From Pteria penguin (taxonomy: Eukaryota > Mollusca > Bivalvia > Pterioida > Pteriidae): a stretch of DNA of 64,000 bases. Location: assembly GCA_035048485.1 (NCBI GenBank), contig CM068585.1:18036501-18100500 (forward strand). The letters run 5' to 3'. Shown piece by piece: positions 1-13,782 of this stretch (within the stretch, counting starts at the first letter, position 1; each line of letters begins with the position of its first letter). Both the position numbers and the translations under genes were made by a program. Under the pieces are notes generated by a model. It saw only the letters and a list, made by a program, of their open reading frames with translations, had not been told where the DNA came from and did no database searches.

Positions 1-217
1 TCCTGAGATACTGACAATCCATGATGTATATTAATGCACATTTTAGGTACAAATATTCGCTCAGAAGGAAACAAAATGATGAGCTGCTATCTCATATTTC
101 CAACCGAGTAAAATTCTGACCTGAAATGAAGGAAACACGTATCATATGTTCATAAACAAGATGTATAATTCACCATGTGGACAAAAACAAAAATATACAT
201 TGTGTGAGTACACGGTT

Positions 218-223
218 TTTATT
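218..223 (-). terminator. Candidate PPME1 polyadenylation signal
   Basis: AATAAA on the minus strand, about 315 bp past the PPME1 stop codon. It is a canonical hexamer at a plausible 3'UTR distance, but AT-rich DNA yields many such hexamers by chance. Confidence 0.35.
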
Positions 224-538
224 CTGTCAGCTTTGGTATTCTACTCCTTTAAATTCTTGGTTACTATTGGGCCATAACATACTGATATATGTCATATAAT
301 GGCATATAGAAAGCCATAATATTTAAATGTACATGTAAAAAATCAATCTAATTGTCATAAGCATGACAGACTTCAGACTGATTGATATTCAGATCTTTCA
401 CTGGCAAAGCTATTGCTCTGGCAAGCCATGTCCTTGTATAGTTTTGAAGCTCATCTTTGTGTGAATAGCATGGTCACTTAAGGATAAGTTGTTGAATGAT
501 GATTTGTGCTGAATCAGGTATGTATAGATTGTATACGA

Positions 539-3500
539 TCAGCATGCTGGAAATGATCTGAAACCCAATGAAATTCAAGAACATTTACAATAGTGAATGA
601 AATCTTCTCTCTTGATACTAAGAAAACAGCAATGTATTCAAAATTTTACATAGAGGTCTTGAACATATTTCAATGAAAAGCTTCAAAATACAGAACAATA
701 ATTTTGATGAATGAAAGCATTTACATTCCTGAATTTAACCTCAAGTGCAACAAATAAAGATTAGATTATTCATACACTACTTCCATAATATACAATGCTA
801 TTTATTCCTTCATACCATTTGCATCTGTTTGTATTTCACTATTTGCACTCAATTCAATGAGCATCATTTCATATAAATTTCATTCAATTTACATTCTACT
901 CGTTATTATATTTATCACTCCACTGTACTTGCTTACCTTTAATACTTCATTCCTCATATATATTTTTATTCTATACATGAATATATGAGAAAGAGGAACA
1001 ATTCACCACCTATATATATGTATCAAAACTATATAGTCAGCTACAAGACTTTGTTATATATCTGTATTAATTTCCAGGATACAGAATTTATTATATATTA
1101 GTACCAATTATGAAAAACAAATTGTAAGCCTGTTAAAAGCATATTTTTAATATACATTTGTACCTGTATATTGATTATAAGAGATATAATATAAAGCATA
1201 GTCATTTGTGATAACCTGTACTGATTGTTATAAGGCATATAAAATCAGGCAAGTTAAAGGATTAGTTATACGCCTTTGTTGGTTGTAACTATACTGGTTT
1301 TAGGTCATACACAGTCAGCAAATTGACTGGATTTGTTATGTAATGTTACTGGTTATAGGCTATATACAGCTTGAAATTTTACAGTATATGTTATGTGACT
1401 AAATTGGTTATTGAACATACATGTATATAGTCAGAAAGATTACAGGATTTCGCTATGGAAAATTACAGGATTTGTTATATTTTAACTATATTGGTTATAG
1501 GCTATACAGAGTCTGAAAAGTTGCAGGATTTCTAAAATAAAAGTATACTGATTAAAGAGCATGTACAGTCAAGAAGGTTATGGAATAATTTATTGGTTAA
1601 AGATCACATACAGTATAAAAGATTACAATATTTGCATTTATTTCTATCTATTGATTACAGGATATACTCAGTCTGAGAGGTGCCTTGAATCTGTTGTGTT
1701 AAAATTCAGATAAAGTGTACATACCTCTGGAAATTGGCAGTTGGCTGGGCAACTTTGTAACGGACCATAAATGTTGCTAAAACATCAGCAACCTAATTAT
1801 ATGAAATTTAAAAGAAGGCTTTTATAGTTTGAAATATTTTCAAAAACACTTCTTGAAAAATACATGTATCATATCCTGTTTTGAAGTAAGTAAAGATTTT
1901 CCTCTATTACAACTACAATCCGAAGGGCTTATATACAATTCCAAATAAAAAATAGATGAAAAGCAACCAGTCAACAAAACCACTAGGATTTTCTGTAAAA
2001 CCCTGCTATCTGTCAATACAGAAATCTTAATCTTGATAATACAGGGGTTGGTTGATTGATTGGTGTTTTATGTCGCTTTCAGTCATAATGTAATTTGGAA
2101 GCCAGAGGTAAACAACCTCTTAAACATAGTGGCACAATTTGGTTATCGTTAAAATAGAAGCTGACAGATAATGAATCTTAAAATGTTTCTTTTTCAGAAA
2201 GACATCATGCGTATCTCTAACAATAGTGATAAATGAGATAATGTTTGTATAAACTGAAGAATGATTACATAACTTAATACCTTTTCAGGCGAATCTTCAT
2301 GTACTGCATGGCCACATTGTGGTAGCACTTGCATTTGAAACTTTCCTAAAACACATCAATATATACAGAAAGGATACAAATGACTGCAGAAACATGAAGT
2401 CTAAAAGAAAATTTCTGCAGGTTCTGTACATTCAGAAATAGCTGAATTTTGAATTAAAACTAAAATTAATACCATCAACTGAAATGAAATTACTACAAAC
2501 TGAACAACATTATAATGTGTACATCAAAAGAAATCTGATAAGAATTTCATGTGGATACCTCAGTTGGTCCATGTATCATATACTTTTTACCTTGCATCTG
2601 TCCTATTGTGAGATCTTTATCCAATCGGTCAATACCTATACAATATAAAGCTTTCATATAACACTTTTCGGAAATCAAAAACTTTCAGAATAATTTGATT
2701 AAATTCACCGTAAAAAACACAATTCTCCCCCGACCTGTTACCCCTATTTTACTGCCAAACTTGTATATCGCCATAATTTCTTTAAGAACCGATTTTCTCT
2801 TCACCTTTTATAATGCCAAACTTGCATACTGCAATCCACCACTGATATGTCAGTACAGAACGTCATTAATGCATTTTAAAAGATGCACGTAATTATCCAT
2901 GTATGTAAACACAGTCTAGTACATGTTGATATAATTGAATAAACACTGTCCCTAGCCCAGGTAGTTAGTCCTTTCCTTGGTAAAGTCAATTGCAAATAGA
3001 TGTCATTAGTTGGGGATTAGTAGATTTGAAGTTTTACATCAAAATGGATACACCATGTAAACAGACACAATTAAATTCCGATGAAAAGAGAGATATTATA
3101 TTATTACAGTCGCACTTCGATAACTCGAAAGTCGAAAACTCGAAAACCCCCAGAAATTCGAAGTCATCCTACGGTCTTGAGACCATTTCGAATATTTTAA
3201 TGTTATTTGTCTTCTCAAACTTGAATTTCAGAAACTCGAATACCCCTGAAAACTCAAGTAATTTTCAAGTCCCAATGGCAAATTTTTACTTAATTTCACC
3301 TTCAAAAACTCGAAGCATTTTACCATTGGAAACTCGAAGCAAATTACAGGATGAAAAGCAAATGGCTTGTTTACACAGCGATTAAAATTACATGGTTGTG
3401 TGTGTCCAGGCTTGACGGATTAACAGACTTGTGTATGGGATCGTATATTACACATTTCATCCACATTAGTAATTAATCAATCAGGGTATCATCATTATCA

Positions 3501-6500
3501 TCTATAGATGATTTATTTTACTTTTAACTGCCGTAATTATGAAAGAAGGTTATTAAAAACTGCTATTGGTGATAAATTGTCTTGAATCATACAAGCTGCA
3601 AATTTGAAACAGTAACTTCATCAAAGATAATGAGCCAAGCCCCGGACATCGTTGAACAGTGTCAAAGCCGATAGAATGGCTTTATAAGGGCAGATCTCCA
3701 TGTTATACATTTTTATTAGTTTTATTAAATACTGAGATGATATTCGACATGACAAATATTTGAATTAAATAAATTGAGAATATTATATCGCCTTTATGCT
3801 ATTTTTAAAATTACAGTAGTACAAAACTTATGTAGGTATAAACAAAGTTTGATCTTTCCCCATCTAATTTCCCGGGAATTTCCATATTGCATTTAATACA
3901 TGTACATGTATGTTATGATTTTTTAAATAAACATATCAATAAAGAGTTAATCTGTGTACACATATTCAGTATTTTACATGTACAAGTATAAATTTGGATG
4001 AAGTAATAAGTACACCTCGATATATTGCCAACCCTGCTGTACCGCGAAAATCTGGGAAAACAAAGGTGGTGGTATAACATGGGAGAACTGCATATAAAAA
4101 ACCGCCACAAAAGTGGTCATGATATTCTCATCAAAATTTTATTACATATATCTATTTCATATTATCAGGGTACACAATCAAAGTTTCTTATTTTTTATAT
4201 ATACTTGTATATGCATTTCTGATGAAAATAAAATATCTTATGAGGCTGAGATGATAATAAAACAAAATTGCAGATAAGGAATAATATGATATATTTAAAT
4301 AATGTATAAATGAATAATAATTATGTAATACTAATCAATTTCCATTAATTTTAAAATCCTGCACATAAAATAAAAGTATTTTGATTATGATTGGGTGGTA
4401 ATGGTCATAATTCACTGAACAAAAAAAAAAAAATGAATCAATGTATTGTCTAGTCCAATATTATACCAACATGAAATTACAATAATAATTCTCATGTACA
4501 TTGTAAAATACTACATACTGCAATTAGCTGATTGAAAATATTGAAACATGGATCCTATGAAAATTCTCAGTGTCATGCTTGAATCATGTGCTATATTTCT
4601 GATACGAATATATCATCCTTACCTGCTAGAAGTAACATTTTTGGGATATCACACGAGAGAAATCTTTGAGATAAGCCTTCAAACCATCCTGAAAGTATAT
4701 TGAGGCCGATTGATATCACATGATATGCTTATAAACTACATGACTTAGAATGATGATTCAGATATGGCTACTGTTCAACAAAGTATACTTGGCAAGCTGT
4801 CTATAATGTTGGGCGATAACAATGTCTTCACAGAAAAACCTTCGTACACCCAATATAAAATCAATTAATAATTGATACAGAACTGAATATATATTGAGAA
4901 TTCATATTTTTAGGCTCCATTTACAATTATAATGTTAACATTGTATCATAGTAGCATATATAAAAGAATTTTTTAAGCCTGGTGTTTCGTATGACCACAT
5001 GAAGTAAGGAACTCATTTATGAGTACACTTTGTAATGGAAGAAGATAAGATGACTGTAATCAACAGAAAAGTATATGGCTTAATTTGTTTGGTAGATGTG
5101 TTTTACACTTGTTTAGGAATATTTCTCTTGTATGGAATACTACCCGGTAAGAAAAATTAAATTCAAATAATTGTCTATTTTAAAACACAATTGCAACAAA
5201 TAGCTAAAATGCTGCAAGTCCTTGATTCATTGACACTTGTCGAACTCAAAGTTGACAGTCAAGTACACAATCATAAATTATGGAGGAAGGTAACAACGGA
5301 ACACACAAGTGAAATATGAAACCTCTATCTCCAATGGTTTAAACATTATAGCTATTGCAAGCATTTCTATAAATGTAAGTCAGTAAATCATGGCATCGAA
5401 CGGAAGGTCTAGGTTGGTTGATTGGTTGATTTGGTGTTTTACGTTGCTTTCAACAATTTTTCAGTTATATCGCGACATGAAAGCAGGAGGTTACCAACCT
5501 CTTAAACATAGTGGCGCAACCCAGGAATCGAATCTAAGCATACACACAAGTTTTTTTTCACACAGTTAAAAAGTGAATGCCAATACTTTTTTCAGATTAA
5601 GTCAAATGTAGGTCAAACTTGACAGTCAAGGTCACAAAGATATAAATTGTGGTATAAATGGAAAGGTCCTATCATAAGGAACACACATGTCAAATACATA
5701 AGCCCCGCTTTCAGTGGTTAAAGACTTGTGGCAAAGGACTATTTTTGAGTTGTAGATCAAATATGAAGGTCAAGGTCACAAGGTCATATATCACTGTATC
5801 AATGGAAAGTTCTTGCCACAAAGAACATATATAAAATATGGAAGCGCCGGCTGGTAAGGTTGAAATGTAATATCTAACGTAAAAGTTGTTCAGAAACCAA
5901 AAGATGGATAGGACAAAAACAGTATGCCTTTGATATATCGATATGAGGGCATGAAAATTGAGATAACATACTTTCAAAGAACAATGACCACTCACCACTA
6001 ACAAGAACATGAGACTTTGATATCAATGATCAAAACAATTACTAGGAGTTACTCTGTAAAATATATAGCTGTGTTTGTGAAATACTAATGCCCCCGACAG
6101 CACCAAATTCCAAAAAGTTATTTTTAGCATGAAGGTCATTGTCATTGTCAAAAAATTGACCTTGGTGTCATTAGTTGAGTGTGCATATCAAGTATGAAGT
6201 CTCTATCCCTCACGGTTCAAAATTTATAGCCCAAGTTAAAGCTGACAACAGACAGACAAACAGATAAACAAACAAACAGATAGGACAAAAACAATATGCC
6301 CTCTATCTATCGATTCTGGGGGCATAAAAAGGCTAAAAACTTGTTTCATACATTCTTTGATTCTTGATCTTTATCAAGTGAAAACAATAATGTTGATATA
6401 AATGTATTGTGCAACCCACTTAAGTTGCTAAATATTTGGAACTTTAAAACTGATTGTACAAAAAACATTCATATTGATACTGTTATTTTCCAGGACTGTG

Positions 6501-9500
6501 AATAAAACTTACAAATCAGTCGGTCACTGGACAAATGCATTAGAAACCTTAAAAACCACTTGTTCAGACATAGAAAATTAAATATGTATTTTGAGATTTG
6601 CTTATAAGTAATATTACTAAATGTTAAATTTTTGACAATATATGGTCAGAAGTCCCAACAGACAGTTTAGTATTACTAAATGTTGTATTTTTGTCAATAC
6701 ATGGTCAAAAGTCACAACTCTATTGAATAAAGATGTATACCAATGGAATTAGTTAGGATGAAGTAGATCTCAAAATAGAAAAAAAAAATGTTCCATAGTT
6801 AAATGAACCTTTACAAGTAAATTCATCAAAAACCGTTCAATACCTTGAAATGTATTAATGATAAATGACAGACAAAGTTTTTATTGTAGAAAATCTTCAT
6901 TTTTTATTGTGAGGAGGTAAAGAAATGCACGATTAATTTTTTAATGGGATAAATCTGATAACCTTTCCAGTATTTCTCTGTTTGTCCTAAATCTATTCTC
7001 CATGTGTATTGATGAGGGTTAGGAGTCTGCTGCTGTAAATACAAAAACACACACTGCCTGAGTGTCTCACATAATGACAGGCAATCAATCTCAAACAGTT
7101 TACAATTCTGTTTAATATCAAAACTGCTAGTAAGAACTAATCTGGTTAAAATCAGACCCTTGATCCATTTTTGTTTATTTTCATTGTCACTGGAGCAAAA
7201 ACGAAAATAAATGGGAGCAGACTGAGGGTCTGATTTTAATCAGACTAGGAAAGAACAATTTTAAATTGATGATCTCAGTGATTTTACTACTGGTAGCAAA
7301 TGAAGGAAACGTTCTAAATTCGTTGGCAAGGATTTCAGTCAAGAAAAATCTGAGGTGCTGAACAAAGTGGCTTTCTTTTTGCCTTCCAGATTATGTAAGA
7401 GAGTGTGACACTTAAAAACTATTAATTGATACATTTATGATGTCATGGACATATGTGTTATTGATCTGACATCAGATGAAGTCATTACAGTGACATCTTC
7501 TGCCATATGGAAGAGTACACATTTTAAAATGGAATGCAGTGTCTTATTTCACATGAATTATTATGGTCTTACATTGTGAATCTTGCATTAATGGATCAAT
7601 CAGACCCAAAGAGGGATACAAAATATAATATGCCAAGTATAATTTTGACACATATGACTTATAATATTATTTGTCCACTACAAAATAAAGATGGAAATCA
7701 CTTAATTGTGTTTTTTCATCACTTATTATTACATGTTTTCTGTAAAAATCCTTGAAAATCCTAAGTTCAAGGGTTGTAACTCTGGCAAAACCAAAGCAAT
7801 CATACTCAAATGCGAACTGGTACTGACCTTCGTTGATATGTAGTTATATGCCAATTTTCAATCCAATACCTTGAAAGACTGCAGTAAAAAGTCAGGAAAA
7901 CATGACCTCGGATGCAGGGACAAAGCCATAACATAATATGCCTCGTCTTATGACAGGAGTATAAATATTTTATTTAGAGATAAGCTGATTCAGTTTTATC
8001 CTATAGTAAAAATAACAATGATTTTAAAGTAAGGAAAACCTACGTGCAAAATGATGTCATCAGTGAGGTTTCACTTGCATTTATAAGAATGTATAACATC
8101 AAAAAAAATATCTGATTGTTTAAAAAGCGTGTAATTGACATAGACTTTAAAAAGTTTTACTCATAAGTGTCTATACACACAAACTGTTGTGTTAAGTGAC
8201 TAACACTTTTATGTGACCATATCTAATTCCTCCCAACTCGATTCCTATATAAAATGGCCTGAATTAAGTCAAAACCTAACTAACACAACTAACAACTAAA
8301 ATTTTCCATTCCAAAATTTTGACACCACCCCTTATTAAACCACTTTGAGACAACTCCTATTTCTTTAGTGTTATCTAGTTTGTTTAATTACTATAGTCAC
8401 TATGAAAGGCTCCATTAATTGTCAGAGCTTTACCTAATCCTTGTTGTTTTTCAATCAATTAGTATAAATTCATACGTGTATCTACCAAAATAAAAAAAAA
8501 CCCCAACTTTTCTGTGTTATACTTGTGAAAAAAAAAGAGATATAAACTGCTCTAAAATGATATTTCTGTGTATCGAAATAGGCATGACATCGTGTTGCAT
8601 TGATTCTAACACAATAATTTGCTCCATAACATGATAGGTTTTTGTTATTTAATCTACCTCTGCCTGTTCTTACAGAATATGCATGAAATAGCCAGTTGTA
8701 GATTTTAATTATTCTAACTAGCTCACTAGACTACCCCCTTAATACAAGTCCAACTGTGCATAATGTCCAACTCTCTCTTTGTTAAAGCAACTTACAGGTG
8801 ATTCTGTTACTTTATGGGCAACAGAATCAGCTTTTATGTCATTATCCTGAGTTGATTCCCTGCCTTCTTTTCCATCACTTGAAGTGTTGGATAATTTTGG
8901 CTGTTTGTTGGCATTACTTTCATCTTCATCTTCTTCTTGTATTGTATTTGTCCCACATGTTGTCGCAGGAGCAGATGCAAGATTGTGATCTAGTTCTGAA
9001 GTAGCAGTTTCTGAGGTGTCTAACCTAGACATTAAAGTTTAAAGTTCATGTATGTATAGTATACATTAACTAAAGAATATGTCTTATACAAACCAAGATC
9101 ATGCTAAATCTCAAAATGATTTATACAGAAAATCATATCTAACTGCAGCAGAATATGGTAGGGATTTTATACTTATTTTCATACTGATTTGATTTGTTAG
9201 GGGTTTAACCTTGCTTTAACAGTTTCTCAGACATATTGCGACAGGACAAGAGCAGTAGATCACCAATTTCTCAACTGATGGATCATCAAATGTCTCTCAT
9301 AGCACCCACTGACACACTTTTTTCATTACAACATCATAAATCAATGATCTGTCTAACAGTAATTGCAACAAATAAACTATGCAATAGGCATGTTTAAACT
9401 GGATCTGGCATTCCCTCAATGATAAAGTTGGAACTGAAGACCGAACTCAGATCATCTGCACTACAAATTCATTGACCCTGCAACAAACCTGCCCTCAACT

Positions 9501-12500
9501 CTCTATGGGACATTCAGAATTTTTCAAAATAGAGTAATGTGATCAAATATGATATCTTAATTCCTAAAATTCTAAACCCTTTTGTCATCTTTTTTTAACA
9601 TCTTTAATTTGTATATTATAGTTTTTATAAAAAATAAGAATCAGCAATGAAAAAGTTGACTTCAGCAGTCAAATGCTTAAAAAAAAAAAGTAATTGCCCA
9701 TAACTGACCTCTTTAATTGTCCAATCATGGAAACTTTGGCAGATTCAACATTCCTAATCTGACCACTCCTCACACTGTATAAAAAGAATTCATTGTTAAC
9801 TTCACTATCTGACATTACTTCAATAACTTACTAACAAATTAAATTTTTACCACAAAACTTTATCTTTTATATACAGAAATAATTGAATCTGCATTTGTAC
9901 TTCATTCTGGTTTATACATATGCTTTACATTTTAATCTTCAATGTGTTGAAATGAATAATAAGCTACAGCTCTCACAGTCTATTTTGAGACTTGGATTCA
10001 GAAAAAAGTGCCTTCTTTCACCAAATTGGAATAACATTAAATCACATGATATAAACCATAATGGGATTTTATACAGAGATTTAATTTTTATTTACAAAAA
10101 CAAAACAAACAAACAAACAAAAAAACACACAAAAAAGGTTTTAAGACCACAGAATTTTCATTAGTGAATTTTAAGATTTATATTTCTGAAAATAGGGTCA
10201 GTCAGTGGAAAGAAAAAAAAAAAACAAGAGTTGTCAGAAGACAACATAGCTTGCTGGTGGGCCTATGTCAGAAAGAAAGCATGTATTTTCGATGTTCAAA
10301 AGTCAAGTCCAAGGTAAAGGTCAAAAGTCAACCAGATGAAAGCTCTAGTCACAATGAATCTACAAGTGAAAATCTCTATCTCTAATATTACAAAAGAAAA
10401 AGACCAGGTGAAAGTTATTGAAAAAGGTCAATTTTCAAGGTTATTAAGGTCACAAAGTTTAAAGTCAGGGTATCAAATAAAAGCTTTTGTTATGATAGAC
10501 ATGTATAATTTTTAATTGATTGATTATTGTTTTACATCCCCTCACAATTATTTCACGTATATGATAAAGGCATCTGCAGGATGCATCGATAGAAATTTGT
10601 ACCATTGCAACGGACCAACCTGAAGCAGTGAGGGATCTTTTATGTGCCTTTGTTTTTACAGTCTCATCTGAAAGACAAAACACTGGTGTGCCCACAGCAG
10701 GAATCGAACCTGAAACCTTTCGGTCGTAAGCTGATCACCTCATCCAGTAGACCACATCGGCTTTCTATGTATGAAGTATCAAAACCCTTCCCCTATTGGT
10801 TCAAAAGATAAAGCCTAGGTTAAAGTTTTTGAAAAGTAGGTCAAAGTTCAAGGTCAAGGATCATGGTATCAAATGAAAGCTCCTGACATGAGGGACCTAT
10901 GTGTGCAGTATCAAAGCCCTTCCACTATTGGTTCAAAAGATATGGTCCTGGTTAGTTTTTGAAAAGTAGGTTGAATCAAAGGTCAAGGTCACAAGGGCAA
11001 AAGGCATGATATATAAAAGCTCTGGTCATGGAGAACATATGAGTGATGTATCAAAGCCTTAACCCTGTTGATTCAAGAGGTATAGCAAAAATTAGTTTTT
11101 TAAAAGTAGGTCAAGGCCACATGGTCAAAAGTCATAGCATAATTTGAAAGCTCTGGTCATAAGGAACCTATGTGTGAAGAATTATGTTTATACTCCTCTT
11201 AGTTGCTGAGATTTTGCTTCAAACAGAAAGTTAACAAATGCTTCCTTCTTCTGCTTCAAGTCGTAGTTTTACTGCAGTCTTTAAAATGAAAGCAGTTAAT
11301 ATGAAATTGTAAAACCTTTTACAGGACATTTGGTCCGGTAAACTAGGACAATTCACCAGACCGAAGCAACTTTTATTAGACCAAAAACAAAAAGTACATT
11401 TTTAGAAAGATGGTCACAAAAATCATACGATTGCTCACTTTCATTTTCATTGGTTTACTGCCTATCTTTGGCAGGTAAAACACATCTCTTCAGTTGGCTT
11501 CTTCTTCGGCGAAATCAATACAATAATTATCTTTGTCAACATCTTTTCCCCATATGAATAAAAGGGCCTTTAAACCTTCTGTTTCTCTTTTAGTTTTAGT
11601 TCATCTTCGTTGGGCAACTGGTCAGAAAATTTATTTACAGGACTGATGGCATTATTACCGGACTTCTCCGTTGGTCTGACAATATTTCATTTTCAGTGTG
11701 AAAGTTATTCAATTTGCCAGGAAAATGGCCACTCAATGCAATGAGTAAAAGTGGTTCAAAAACAGAACAGAACTTGAAATCAATCCAAAATACTTGAGCA
11801 AGACGGCACCTGTCAAGGTGTAAACATGACTGCAAATAGATTTTAAGCTCAAGAACTTGTTAGTGATCTGGGAATAAGTCATTTTTCTGGTAACTTGTTC
11901 TGGTGCTTTAGATTTATGCATTGTAAGGATCGTAGTATGCACCACTGCACAACTTTATCCAACAACTACCCACCAACTTCCATGAGAAGACAGTTTCTGC
12001 CTGTTTGCTAAGAACAATCTCCAAAAACAATCTATAGGTAATGATTACATGGACAAAGGGCTGTTAATATTAAAAATTCCGAAAGTGGAGAGTCGCAATG
12101 CTTCAACTGTAAACATTCATACAATTAGTTGTGCATCATTATGCTAGAATCTATCTGAAATGTTCAACAGTTTTTCATGCATTTATTTAAAAAGTTGGGT
12201 TTCACAATGAGAATGGAGCTGAACATCAGTAATAGGCAGATGGAGAGCACTGAATAAATACTTAAATTCATGAATATTGGCTGATTTGTTACATATTAAA
12301 ATTGGTTTAGCCTGTTTAATCACATACTGTAATGCAAAAAAAGTTATCACAGAACTGCTGTCATAAGCTCTGTAATTCTATTTATGTAAAAGGAAAGTCC
12401 AACACACACAGTGAGAGGTCTTTAAAAGTGACAAGTCATACCATAATTCTCTCACACAAAGCATCTGAATATTATGAGTGTAACTGTAAAGATAAAACCC

Positions 12501-13713
12501 ATATCTTAAGAAACCTTATAAGAATTTAGAAAATAAAAGCTTCCTGTTAGTAAATACAGATTAGAACCACACAAATGCTCTGTTTTCACCAAACATATGA
12601 TGCTCCATGAACAAACAAAAGTACATTAGAATTTCAGGTAGTGAAGTCCACAGTGAACTTGACCAGTGTGCTCTGAATCAAGGGAAATGCCCTACATTTG
12701 GATTCTACATACATAGTTTAACAAAAGTCCCGGTCATCAGGTCAGGATTTTACAAGGACCGACAGGAATCCGCATTTTTCCAGTCCAAATGTCCGACACA
12801 CATTTCTTCACTGTTTACTTTCACATTGAAGGGAGTCTCTTTCTTTCAAAGTTAAAAAACGTGTCAATAATGCTCACTGGATTAAATCTATTTTTGTCGG
12901 CGAATTAAACTCTCTGAAATTGCTGTCACTTGGTGATGCATCAAGTAATAAGTCGAGAGTACTGATTGGGTATGATATATTTGTCGACCAATCAGAATAT
13001 TTTGACCAAGTCAGGTGCGCTGACCCAGATTTGGAAGTTATGTGTACACAACAACAACAATGACAGCGTCCTGGCCAATCAGATATTCATCGACCCTAGA
13101 GCTGTCCTAACGGGACAAATACCCCACCCCCCGGCAACAAAGTTTCATCCCAAAAATATTACTGGCAAAAACTGCTGTTTTGCTGGTCCGAATGACCACC
13201 AGATCACAGGGACATTTGTTAAACTCTGTAAATAACAACAAAATGTACAAGAATCCAATTCAAGGCAACGGTACAAAGTCATTTTCGAATTTGTAGAGTT
13301 TCAATTTAAGTCTGTCATTTCAACACTTTGAATAATGAAATTGGTAAAAAATATTTATAATACACTGGATCATAGGCAATAACATACAATTAGGTACTAA
13401 CCCCTACACAAACTCTGACAATCAGACACTGAGAGAGGACAAACAGTCGATTATGCATACATATTGAAATTTGACTTACCACCATTCAATAGCATGTTCC
13501 AGGGATTTGAAGACTGGAGGTCTACCCCTTAAAAAGGACTGCATACTGTTCAAGGATTCCAGTGCTGTACCTTTAGAGTAAAATGGTAAAACATAATGTA
13601 AAATGGTTTTTTGACAATTACATATTGGATGAGTACAATGAGGTAGTACGGTAGTACATACACACAACGGTTTTCATTATACATATTACTCAATATTTTT
13701 CATATAAAATCAA

Positions 13714-13782
<69 letters not shown>

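Noticed and set aside
2990..3385. 131-codon frame
   Set aside because: Covers the TTCGA/CTCGAA MITE; its composition is the repeat translated.
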